Source of the DNA: a virus
IMG/VR virus record: IMGVR_UViG_3300013286_000794
Span: 1-30,531 of that record
DNA length: 30,531 nucleotides
Reading direction: 5' to 3' (one strand)
Within the stretch, counting starts at the first letter, position 1; each line of letters opens with the position of its first letter. The notes beneath the pieces were generated by a model. It saw nothing but the letters and a program-made list of their open reading frames with translations. It made no database searches and had not been told where the DNA came from. A program made the position numbers and the translations under genes. This document shows, piece after piece, positions 6,230 through 13,697 of the stretch.

Positions 6230-6742
6230 TTATCTCAAGAATTCCTGCCAGTCTAAATTATATTTGATACTGTCGATTTTATGGACACCTATCAAAAACA
6301 ATATATAGCTGGCTACACTTGATCCTCTGCCAACACCCCAAACTATACCTTCAGTTCTACAAGTATCTACAAAATACTTTAACCAACGCAATAAATCTAT
6401 CATGTTGCGTTCTTTGAAAGCCTCTAGTTCTTCAGTTACTCTGATATGTTGTGGATCCCATGGCGGAGTTTGCGACCAAATCCATTCTTCGATATCCAGA
6501 GTTTTATACTCGTCGGGCATATTCCAATTACTTTGGCAAGCCCGATCATAGTCTGCTATATCAAAATGAGTTTCGTAAGGTTCTAAGAATTTAAAACCTA
6601 ATTGAGTTTCTAATTGTTTGATGGTATCATTGCGTTGTTCAACTAGCAATGTATCGTTGGCAGAAAATTCATAGCCTTTGTACAAGGCATCAAATAAGTC
6701 TTGATCGTTAAAAACGGGATTGGAATACTTGTCTAGGCGCAT
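6230..6742 (-). CDS. C-family DNA polymerase (DnaE-like) fragment protein, 170 aa
   Basis: The C-terminal 60 residues match the start of the bacterial Pol III alpha catalytic core. NMIDLLRWLKYFVDTCRTEG (113-132) corresponds to the helix before the active site, and GVGRGSSVASYILFLIG (137-152) to the conserved GPGRGSxxGSLVxYxLxI motif. IDSIKYNLDWQEFLR (156-170) corresponds to the 'D/PL-x-FxLLFERFLNPER' segment. The protein then stops at a genuine TAA, just before where DnaE carries the catalytic PDxDxDF aspartates. Residues 1-110 (Trp/Asp/Glu-rich) are not recognised, and no PHP domain is visible. It cannot be a stand-alone polymerase. It may be a repurposed nucleotide- or DNA-binding piece, or one part of a split polymerase. 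The surrounding genes overlap cleanly, so it does not look like random debris. Confidence 0.7.
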   Translation of the reverse strand: MRLDKYSNPVFNDQDLFDALYKGYEFSANDTLLVEQRNDTIKQLETQLGFKFLEPYETHFDIADYDRACQSNWNMPDEYKTLDIEEWIWSQTPPWDPQHIRVTEELEAFKERNMIDLLRWLKYFVDTCRTEGIVWGVGRGSSVASYILFLIGVHKIDSIKYNLDWQEFLR

Positions 6743-6752
6743 AGCCTATAGT

Positions 6753-6983
6753 TTAACTGAGTTTAATTAAACTGTCAAGGCTTTGATTGTTCGATTTTTG
6801 TATTTCGGCTGTCTGGCGTGCCGCACGAGTCCTGGCTTCTAATCTTAAATCGTCTAACACGCCGGCCATTTGCCATTGTACATTTGGATTTCTAGTCATG
6901 AAGTACTTTTTAGTAAGATCATTAATCCTGGCATATAGCTCGGAATCTTTCAGATCAGACAAATCAGTAACTAGTGGATGCAT
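6753..6983 (-). CDS. Small hypothetical helical protein, 76 aa
   Basis: This is an all-helical, charged protein (LSDLKDSELYARINDLTKKYF, then a segment rich in Arg/Ala, RLEARTRAARQTAE). It has no Cys and no TM. Its start overlaps the stop of the 443-aa fibre-like gene by one base (6983), so it is translated with the tail genes and may be a small tail or assembly factor. I do not recognise the family. Confidence 0.75.
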   Translation of the reverse strand: MHPLVTDLSDLKDSELYARINDLTKKYFMTRNPNVQWQMAGVLDDLRLEARTRAARQTAEIQKSNNQSLDSLIKLS

Positions 6984-8314
6984 TATTTGTATTCGCCTAC
7001 ATAACGCATGTAAACAGTTGTACCACCATCGTAGCTTGATGCTTCGATAAGTTTTGGATTTCCAGTAGTGCCAGAAGTAATTGCGGCCGATGCAACTGTA
7101 CTTGTACCACCACCACCGGTAAATGTAACAGCTGGAGTAGCTGTATAGCCGTTACCACCGTATGTAACAGTAATCAAATTGACACCAAAACTTAATACTA
7201 AACGTGCGCCATACCCAACACCAATGATTGGACTAGTATCGTAAGATCCAACAATTGGAGAACTAAATGTTCCGCCACTAGTAACAGTTAATGCACCGAT
7301 GGGCCCAGTTGAACTTGCATAGGTAATAACGTTTGCTGTAGTTGTAGCTGTACAATTTGCTGGCGTAGTATGGTCCAACGTTAGTACTAAATTAACATAG
7401 TAGCCATTAGCACCACCTGCGCTTCCTTGAACACCGGCTGAACTGATTTCAACCCCAGCTGGAATGCCCGATACAGCTGAAAGAGCTACGCCTGCACCTA
7501 AATTTAAAATATTTGAAATATTAGTTATTGTTGCATTACCGTTAGTAGTATTGCCAGTGAATGTGAGATTCAAACTTGATACACTTAATACCACATTAGT
7601 ATTGGCGTTGATAGTAATAGTGTCATTTACAGCATAACTATTTCCAGGATATCCACCAATTACAGTTGCACTAACAACTTTATAATTTGCAGTTGCAGTT
7701 GCAGTTGTTCCAGTAGCTTGTTGACTACCACCACTAAATCCTACTGCTACTGCGCTAGTATAACCTGAACCGGGATTGCTTACAGTAACACTGGATACTT
7801 TTTCCCCGCCAACAACAATTCCAGGTGTTACTGAATTAGGTAATGTTGGAAATGCTGTATCGTATTTTAATGTAGTTCCAGCCGCTGTCGCAAAAGCTGG
7901 TTGGCGAACACCACTGCCATCGCTGAATACAAACACCCGAACAGTTCCGTATGAACCGCTGGCCGGCCAGTTTCTAAATGTCAGCGTAACATTGTTTGAT
8001 AGATATACTGACTGAACAGCACCTAATTGTAAATTAATGTCCTGATTGGTGCTAACAGTACCAAGCGATGTAAACGTTCCGTAGAATTGATTAAAAATTG
8101 CGTTGGTAAGCGTATTACCCCCGAAGTTATTAGGAGCATTTACAAACGCGGCATTCTGCTGTAGTGCTGTAATTTCAGTACTAGCTTGGCCCAGTCCTGA
8201 TTTTATGGATCCAAAATTATCTCGGAATCCTTGGCTATTGTTATCCTGCCCTGCAACAGGGTATGTGGCGTCAATTGAGCCGAAATTAATTAAACTTGAT
8301 GTTGGGTTTGTCAT
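6983..8314 (-). CDS. Tail-fibre-like structural protein, 443 aa
   Basis: The N-terminus (INFGSIDATYPVAGQDNNSQGFRDNF) is a divergent copy of the 'I.IG..NDGTGD.LR.AF.KIN.NF' module that opens three other structural genes upstream. A coil/strand stalk (about 40-130, STEITALQQNAAF then TNQDINLQLGAVQSVYLSN) follows. A long Gly/Thr/Ser-rich beta region fills the rest, with paired 'VSNPGSGYTSAV.VGFSGG' and 'VTYGGNGYTATPAVTFTGGG' repeats. A segment (FTGNTTNGNATITNIS, near nt 7450-7560) recurs in the 4821-aa protein. Composition and context indicate a virion fibre or baseplate-decorating protein. An AGGA SD and an upstream GATAAATA octamer support the start at 8314. The ATG overlaps the stop of the peroxidase-fusion gene (ATGA). 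Confidence 0.82.
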   Translation of the reverse strand: MTNPTSSLINFGSIDATYPVAGQDNNSQGFRDNFGSIKSGLGQASTEITALQQNAAFVNAPNNFGGNTLTNAIFNQFYGTFTSLGTVSTNQDINLQLGAVQSVYLSNNVTLTFRNWPASGSYGTVRVFVFSDGSGVRQPAFATAAGTTLKYDTAFPTLPNSVTPGIVVGGEKVSSVTVSNPGSGYTSAVAVGFSGGSQQATGTTATATANYKVVSATVIGGYPGNSYAVNDTITINANTNVVLSVSSLNLTFTGNTTNGNATITNISNILNLGAGVALSAVSGIPAGVEISSAGVQGSAGGANGYYVNLVLTLDHTTPANCTATTTANVITYASSTGPIGALTVTSGGTFSSPIVGSYDTSPIIGVGYGARLVLSFGVNLITVTYGGNGYTATPAVTFTGGGGTSTVASAAITSGTTGNPKLIEASSYDGGTTVYMRYVGEYK

Positions 8315-11300
8315 ACGGTTATCCTATCGTTTTTGAACACTAGATATTTATCGTTTGAATATCCGTCCACAGAATCTATTATGTAGCGGTCCACTGTATA
8401 ATCCAGTGTTCTAAAGTCAAAACCGCTGTGTTTTATGTTTAAAATTATGCTATCCGCAGTACCGGGTTTACAGTAACATAGCGGAACAGCTAATTTGAAT
8501 CCTAGTTGTTGTTTTTCTCCCGGTTGAATAGTTCGCATCCAAACCGGCAAATAGTTACGTTCAGCAAGGCCTATACCTTCAATATTACGTTGCCAGTTGG
8601 TGATACTGCTGGGATAGAATATATTCGTACCAGTATTGCTTACTTGAAACGCATTGCTATCTACAGTAACATTATCAATAGGGCGATCTAACCAAGATTC
8701 TGCAAGATTCATAGTTGCAAGATTGGTAGCAAGTTCGTCAGGAGTATTTCCTACCGCGGCTACTTGTATGGCATTACTGATGTCTGCGGTAGTTTTTACA
8801 CTTCGCGAGGTATTATACTTGATGCTATGCGGCAAGGAATTACCATTAGCCTCCAACGGGTCTATCATTTCAATATAAATTACTTCATAGGCAGTGGTAT
8901 TGTTTATCTTAGCCACAGCTTTTTTTACAGATCCAAAATGGAATCTTTTATTTTTATGGTTTAGACCCATTGCTCCTATGTATACCGCCGCTTGTTTAGT
9001 TTCGATGCCGGCATACACCAACATACCTAAATCTGTTCTTGTTCCAAAGTTTGGATCAGCTGGTCTATATATACTATTAATTGAAAATATAGTAGGATCG
9101 TTAATAAACGTTGTCCATGCACTACGTTGTGTGGGTTTTAAATATGGCTGAGTTCTAATATTAGAGTATAATATTTGATTAGGGGTACTTACTTCTAATT
9201 GAAACTGTTGTTTACTCACAGCAAAGCCATACTGGTCAGTCGCTTGAACGGTAAATTTATAAATTCTATCAAAGGAAGTGCGGCCGCTGTCGATATTAAA
9301 ACCTGTATCTTGATCAAATAATATTAATCCTCTTGGCCCAACAATATCATATTGATGGTTGGTATCTATAGTTGTAAACTTCCTATCTAAATACCAATTA
9401 CCGTTTTCAAAAGTAGTTACTCGATGAATACTTTGTACACCGAATTGATTAACTTTTCCTGTAATTTCTCCGCTTACATCTAAGCTCAACCCTGGCGGCA
9501 ATCCAATTTCTGAAGGCTGTTTTGATAGACTGTAAATTAGTATGACATTCGGATCTTGAGCGGTAGCCTGTACACTTAAATTACTATTATAATTTGCTGG
9601 AATAGATCCTAAATTAAAATTAGTAATCCACGAAATAGTATTATTAATTTCTCCAATAACTGTTACTGTAAAAACTTTTTTAGTAATTGCTGGTTGTATA
9701 TCTGCACCAACTCTAGTTCCAAGTATAGCAAACGTATATGTTTTACTAATATTTGTTTGGAAGGGAATATAGCCTGCCAGGTACACAACGGATCCTACGG
9801 GAGAAAATGCCAAACCAGGCGGTAACGCTTGCTTGACCCAGTAAGTGATATTATTAACTATTGCATTAAATGTACCGGATGATTTATATGCAGTAGTACA
9901 TATATAAATTGATCCAAGATATGTAACAGCGATATCTACGGTATATTGAGTAAGGGCAGTCCATGCCGGAGCAGAATTTAAAATACTAAAAGTAGGACTA
10001 ACTGTTGTACTACTTGTAAATGTATTAATTTCAAGAGTGATATAATTATTAGCTCTGACAATGCCTAAATTGCTATCGGTAGAAAATAACGGCGCTTCGA
10101 GCGGAGTAACGTCAGCTGTGAATATTGTGGTATCGTCGGAGATAGCCGCGTCGTCTGCTGTTAGTAATTCGGGACTTACAACAAAAATACCAAACATTCG
10201 TTTTATAGTTTTATTTCCAGCTACCGCAGTGACAATAAATTCATATCGTTGATTAATACTTTTCGGAGGTAATGTTGGTGTACTAAAATCAAATGTTTGT
10301 TGATCGTATATATAGGAATCGTAACCGTTAGTTGGCCTACTGGCGAAATCATAAAATCCACTGTCATACAAATCTTGGTCAAATGCTCCTACTCCGGTAA
10401 CTGCTTCTGTTATAGCTAACACTGGGTTTACAAATCCAGTTAATGTGCCGCCGGCGGTTAACCTCACGCCTGGCGGCAGATCACCATCGCCGCTGGCAAT
10501 ATAATATGTAACTGGTAAATTGTCTAAATCTTTAGCAACTAACTGGTAATTGATAAAACTGTTGTTTAAAATATAACGCTGATTATGTACACCTATCGGC
10601 AATAGTCCGCCGTCTGTTTGCCATACAGGCGGGCCGCCTGTAGCTACTTTAATATTGAATGTACGGTCAGCAATGTCTTTTCCATCACTTGCTCTTATAC
10701 AAAATGTATAGGTCGTATCTCGTACTACACCGTACGGGATTCCTTTTATGGTATTGCCGACAACGGCCAATCCTGGAGGAAGTGCGCCCGAGATTAGTGA
10801 AAAGGTTATTGGATTTATTGGTGCAGGAGGTTGTGCAGGAGGTGTAGGATATGTTCTAGCAGTTATAGATGCAACTGTTCCGTTGTAAAGATCGGCACGT
10901 TCTACAGCTACAAACGCATCAGGTTGCATAGCTTGTGTAGATGTATTGCGCAGTATCATGTCGGACAATGTGACACCATGCAACCATAACAAATCCTCAG
11001 GACTCCATAGTTTATTTTCCCACCACAAAGCATCACCGTCTCGTACTTTAGTTAATTGGTCGATCATTATGGCTCGGAAGGTAGGTCCGACCATAGCACC
11101 GTTAATTGGATCTTCTGCCAGTCCACCTATCCATAAATCTATATCATTTATATTAGTATAAGCCGCTTTTAACCCAGCAACTACTGTGGCATCTATAGTA
11201 ATTTGTTCAAAACTAGTATAAGCAAATAATCCTAATATTTGTCTCATTTGATTTAAACTAGGTAAACCTAAATCACGACCACGTTGAATATTTGTTGCGG

Positions 11301-12597
11301 CAAGATCCATTGCGGCAGGCGGGTCGTTAAGTAGATTACGTAAATCTTCAATAATATGTGCATCTAGTTTGTTAGATATATCGCTGGCCAATTTTCTTAA
11401 GAATCCATCAGCACCGCCATTACGTTCGTATTGTGCAGGAGTTAAGAAAAATGCTTGTCCTAGTGTTACCGATTCTGTGATGTTGCCGTGTTCATCCACC
11501 CGATCCTGTGCGCCCGACACAATGCTATGGCCAAATCGCATGGCGGCTGCGGCGAACTCTATTCTTATAGTAGCATCTATGTTGTCTTTAAATCCTGTAT
11601 ATGCAGGAATCGCTCCGGCACCGACGACTTTTGGCACCCACTCTTTATATGTAATAATTTGTTCTTCGGCAATAACTAATGCACGGGCACGTTGATATAA
11701 TTGTTCGCCTGTCCAAGTCGGATACTGCGTAGTTAATCTAGCAACATGCCAATTATGTTCTCTAATGAGTAATGTTTGTACACTGGTCAGATCTGGGTTT
11801 TCTGTTCCTCTAGGATCTCCAAATATAAACATGCCGGTGCTAGGATTGATAGGTCCATACAAACCGCCGCTAGACGTTAGTAGTTTTCCTGTAGTAGCAT
11901 TGATGCCGCCTTCGCGTAAGTTAACTGGATTTTGAAATACAGTAGTACCTTGGGGAATACCGGGAGGATAAGTAAGTCCGTAAATCACGGTGCCATCGAT
12001 CCAGCCAGTAGTATCGTTGATAAAATTTGCTACTATTCCATTACGTCCAGTACCCGGCGCAAGCAATAATCTGTTAACTGGAATATGACTGCCTGGTGTT
12101 AAGAAAGCATCATTCGGTGGAACTATGACGTCGATATTTTGTGTACCAGCACGAGCAAAATCCATTTCGTGTGTTATAAACTGTCCCCAAGCGTACATAA
12201 ATCCGCTGTAGCCATTGGGGTCGGGTTGATTTCCTTGACTAACAGGATCATATACTACTAGATTACTTACAGTTCGAGGGTTAGGCAAATCAGTACGCAT
12301 TTTCCATATACCATCGACATAACTGTTTATCGGATATCTAGTAAAAGGTGTTCCTGCGGCATTTCTTAATGGGGCTGTAGGATGATGACCAGTACCGTCG
12401 TAGGGTACTGAATTAGTTGCGGTAGGCGCTGTAGTAGGAAGAATTACAGGTAATGGTAACAATACACTAATTCGTTCTACAATAGGGCCAACATCAAATA
12501 TTGTACGTCGCTGATCAAAATAGGTCGTACCGCCATCAAATCCAAACTGATTAGTTGACCAAGTATATCCTGAAGGTTTTGTCCAGATATTAAGCAT
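8311..12597 (-). CDS. Virion-type protein: animal-type heme peroxidase domain fused to Ig-like (He_PIG/cadherin-like) repeats, 1428 aa
   Basis: Residues about 65-560 align motif by motif with the animal heme peroxidase (myeloperoxidase) superfamily. WGQFITHEMDF carries Gln139 and distal His143. WIDGTVIYG (199-207) is the calcium-loop region with Asp201. DPRGTENPDLTSVQTLLIREHN gives catalytic Arg263 and the heme-ester-type Glu266. MRFGH gives Arg354 and proximal His357. NIQRGRDLGLPSLN gives Asn436, the proximal-His partner. IDLWIGGLAEDP and VRDGDALWWEN complete the domain. The myeloperoxidase Asp94 and Met243 heme links are Thr142 and Asn267, so at most one covalent ester link is expected. About 570-1060 holds four LPPG(L/V) Ig-like repeats. 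The C-terminal about 370 residues (up to LVFKNDRITV) look like a beta-rich phage structural domain. No signal peptide is seen. The gene lies between fibre genes, so it is probably a virion component. Confidence 0.85.
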   Translation of the reverse strand: MLNIWTKPSGYTWSTNQFGFDGGTTYFDQRRTIFDVGPIVERISVLLPLPVILPTTAPTATNSVPYDGTGHHPTAPLRNAAGTPFTRYPINSYVDGIWKMRTDLPNPRTVSNLVVYDPVSQGNQPDPNGYSGFMYAWGQFITHEMDFARAGTQNIDVIVPPNDAFLTPGSHIPVNRLLLAPGTGRNGIVANFINDTTGWIDGTVIYGLTYPPGIPQGTTVFQNPVNLREGGINATTGKLLTSSGGLYGPINPSTGMFIFGDPRGTENPDLTSVQTLLIREHNWHVARLTTQYPTWTGEQLYQRARALVIAEEQIITYKEWVPKVVGAGAIPAYTGFKDNIDATIRIEFAAAAMRFGHSIVSGAQDRVDEHGNITESVTLGQAFFLTPAQYERNGGADGFLRKLASDISNKLDAHIIEDLRNLLNDPPAAMDLAATNIQRGRDLGLPSLNQMRQILGLFAYTSFEQITIDATVVAGLKAAYTNINDIDLWIGGLAEDPINGAMVGPTFRAIMIDQLTKVRDGDALWWENKLWSPEDLLWLHGVTLSDMILRNTSTQAMQPDAFVAVERADLYNGTVASITARTYPTPPAQPPAPINPITFSLISGALPPGLAVVGNTIKGIPYGVVRDTTYTFCIRASDGKDIADRTFNIKVATGGPPVWQTDGGLLPIGVHNQRYILNNSFINYQLVAKDLDNLPVTYYIASGDGDLPPGVRLTAGGTLTGFVNPVLAITEAVTGVGAFDQDLYDSGFYDFASRPTNGYDSYIYDQQTFDFSTPTLPPKSINQRYEFIVTAVAGNKTIKRMFGIFVVSPELLTADDAAISDDTTIFTADVTPLEAPLFSTDSNLGIVRANNYITLEINTFTSSTTVSPTFSILNSAPAWTALTQYTVDIAVTYLGSIYICTTAYKSSGTFNAIVNNITYWVKQALPPGLAFSPVGSVVYLAGYIPFQTNISKTYTFAILGTRVGADIQPAITKKVFTVTVIGEINNTISWITNFNLGSIPANYNSNLSVQATAQDPNVILIYSLSKQPSEIGLPPGLSLDVSGEITGKVNQFGVQSIHRVTTFENGNWYLDRKFTTIDTNHQYDIVGPRGLILFDQDTGFNIDSGRTSFDRIYKFTVQATDQYGFAVSKQQFQLEVSTPNQILYSNIRTQPYLKPTQRSAWTTFINDPTIFSINSIYRPADPNFGTRTDLGMLVYAGIETKQAAVYIGAMGLNHKNKRFHFGSVKKAVAKINNTTAYEVIYIEMIDPLEANGNSLPHSIKYNTSRSVKTTADISNAIQVAAVGNTPDELATNLATMNLAESWLDRPIDNVTVDSNAFQVSNTGTNIFYPSSITNWQRNIEGIGLAERNYLPVWMRTIQPGEKQQLGFKLAVPLCYCKPGTADSIILNIKHSGFDFRTLDYTVDRYIIDSVDGYSNDKYLVFKNDRITV
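8345..8352 (-). promoter_or_regulatory. Late-promoter-like octamer GATAAATA
   Basis: The minus strand reads GATAAATATC 30 nt before the ATG of the 443-aa gene, inside the 3' end of the peroxidase-fusion gene. An AGGA SD follows between this octamer and the start. It would give the fibre gene its own late transcript. Confidence 0.55.
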
Positions 12598-12619
12598 TTG
12601 TTAATCCGTTATACTTAGA

Positions 12620-13411
12620 TTATACTGACGATAAACGGCCAAAGTCTAATCCATTTGAAATTGGTGAATTGATGTAACTCATATCTAAATTGATAGTAGA
12701 ATAATTACCAACAATACGCCCCATGTCAATCGTAAACGAGGTATTCTGCAATAACAATCCAACTAAGGCATTTAATACATCAACACGTATGCCATATACC
12801 GTAGATTGCACATCGCCGGTGTTATTATCCCCACGGATGATATGTCCGTTCAATAATAAATCTCCACCTAATCGGGGAGCAGTATCATTAACCAGACCTA
12901 GTCCGCTTTTGAAATCAATAGTACCGTCGGTGTTAGGAACGATATTAATACTATTGTCACTACTTTTAATACTGTTAAATTCTAATATATTTGTATTTTT
13001 ATCAGCAAAAATTCCAACACTGTTACTAATAATCACTGGAGTAGTTAGTGCAAATACTCCAGGGTTATATGGATAGGCTAGTGTAATAGTTGCGCCGTTG
13101 CTTGCAGTACAATAAAAATGTCCGTTGTATGCAGGTACTGAACAACCAGTTACATAGTAATATTGATTAATAGCTGGCACAACAGTTAATACAGCAAATG
13201 CAAATGTTACAAGATATGTTTGGCCATTCGCCACTGGCGAATTAGCATTGGTAACTGTAATGGTTTTTGTTGCTAAATTTGTTGCTTCTGCAACAGGGAT
13301 ATCTGTGCCTAAAAGCGCAAAATTATAATTAATTTTTGTAAATGCACTACGTAGGTCATCGCCAGATCCGTCGTTTGCGTACTGCCCAATATTGATTGTT
13401 TTAATTGCCAT
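12620..13411 (-). CDS. Fibre-family structural protein with shared N-terminal module, 263 aa
   Basis: Residues 6-31 (INIGQYANDGSGDDLRSAF then TKINYNFALL) are the N-terminal module shared with the 85-aa and 4821-aa proteins. Residues about 60-125 hold one copy of the 'YxVTG...AYNGxFxxxASxxxxITLxYPxxPG' beta module that occurs six times in the giant protein. The C-terminal part (GTIDFKSGLGLVNDTAPRLGGDLLLNGHIIRG) resembles collar/adhesin linkers of tail fibres, including the 'DTAPRLGGDLLLNGH' phrase common in phage tail proteins. It is likely a small fibre or adaptor on the same attachment site as its paralogues. An octamer CATAAATA precedes the start by 19 nt. Confidence 0.83.
   Translation of the reverse strand: MAIKTINIGQYANDGSGDDLRSAFTKINYNFALLGTDIPVAEATNLATKTITVTNANSPVANGQTYLVTFAFAVLTVVPAINQYYYVTGCSVPAYNGHFYCTASNGATITLAYPYNPGVFALTTPVIISNSVGIFADKNTNILEFNSIKSSDNSINIVPNTDGTIDFKSGLGLVNDTAPRLGGDLLLNGHIIRGDNNTGDVQSTVYGIRVDVLNALVGLLLQNTSFTIDMGRIVGNYSTINLDMSYINSPISNGLDFGRLSSV
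13040..13220 (-). repeat. Repeat family B copy in the 263-aa gene
   Basis: This beta module (YYYVTGCSVPAYNGHFYCTA, then ITLAYPYNPG) matches six copies in the giant gene near nt 16450-16620, 20590-20790, 20850-21020, 22910-23110, 24690-24915 and 25730-25925. The consensus there is IPTQ, YTVAGNSNTAYNG, ASTxxSITLxY, DPGxYGxxTT. Sharing across two genes points to duplication or recombination between fibre genes. Confidence 0.75.
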
Positions 13412-13430
13412 GGTTTGCGCTCTCTTTATG

Positions 13431-13438
13431 TATTTATG
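13431..13438 (-). promoter_or_regulatory. Late-promoter-like octamer CATAAATA
   Basis: On the minus strand CATAAATA sits in the 28-nt gap between the 85-aa gene stop and the 263-aa gene start, with 19 nt to the ATG. It matches the T4-group late consensus NATAAATA. Confidence 0.5.
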
Positions 13439-13439
13439 G

Positions 13440-13697
13440 TTAACTCAATGCTACTGACATTGCAATAGTGAATCCCTTGCTGGCTCCGGCCGTCTGTTGT
13501 ACAGTTCCATCTGGGAAAGTTAAATTACCATCTGCTCTAAGGGTAAGTGTATATGCACCGTTGGTCAGCTGTGTCTCACTTGCGCCCCCAGCATATAGTT
13601 CAGTGAAGTTGGCATTTATTTTAGTAAACGCCGTGCGCAACGGATCTCCGTTCTTGGCATTGGCCGCGGTACCTATATTGATTACTTGTTTTGTCAT
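13440..13697 (-). CDS. Minimal fibre-family protein, 85 aa (module plus one beta repeat)
   Basis: This short complete gene is made of two pieces. One is the shared N-terminal module (INIGTAANAKNGDPLRTAFTKINANFTELY, split here as residues 6-35). The other is one 'NGAYTLTLRADGNLTFPDGTVQQT' type beta unit (about 46-70), followed by a short hydrophobic end (GFTIAMSVALS). It overlaps the stop of the 4821-aa gene by one base, so translation is coupled. It looks like a stripped-down paralogue of the giant's N-terminus, perhaps a capping or competing subunit at the same attachment site. That role is inference. Confidence 0.8.
   Translation of the reverse strand: MTKQVINIGTAANAKNGDPLRTAFTKINANFTELYAGGASETQLTNGAYTLTLRADGNLTFPDGTVQQTAGASKGFTIAMSVALS

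Noticed and set aside
6750-6778. TTGACA-17-TAAACT on the minus strand before the DnaE-like gene
   Set aside because: The -10 matches only 4 of 6 bases, the -35 lies inside the preceding gene, and the start would fall on the ATG itself. Probably chance.
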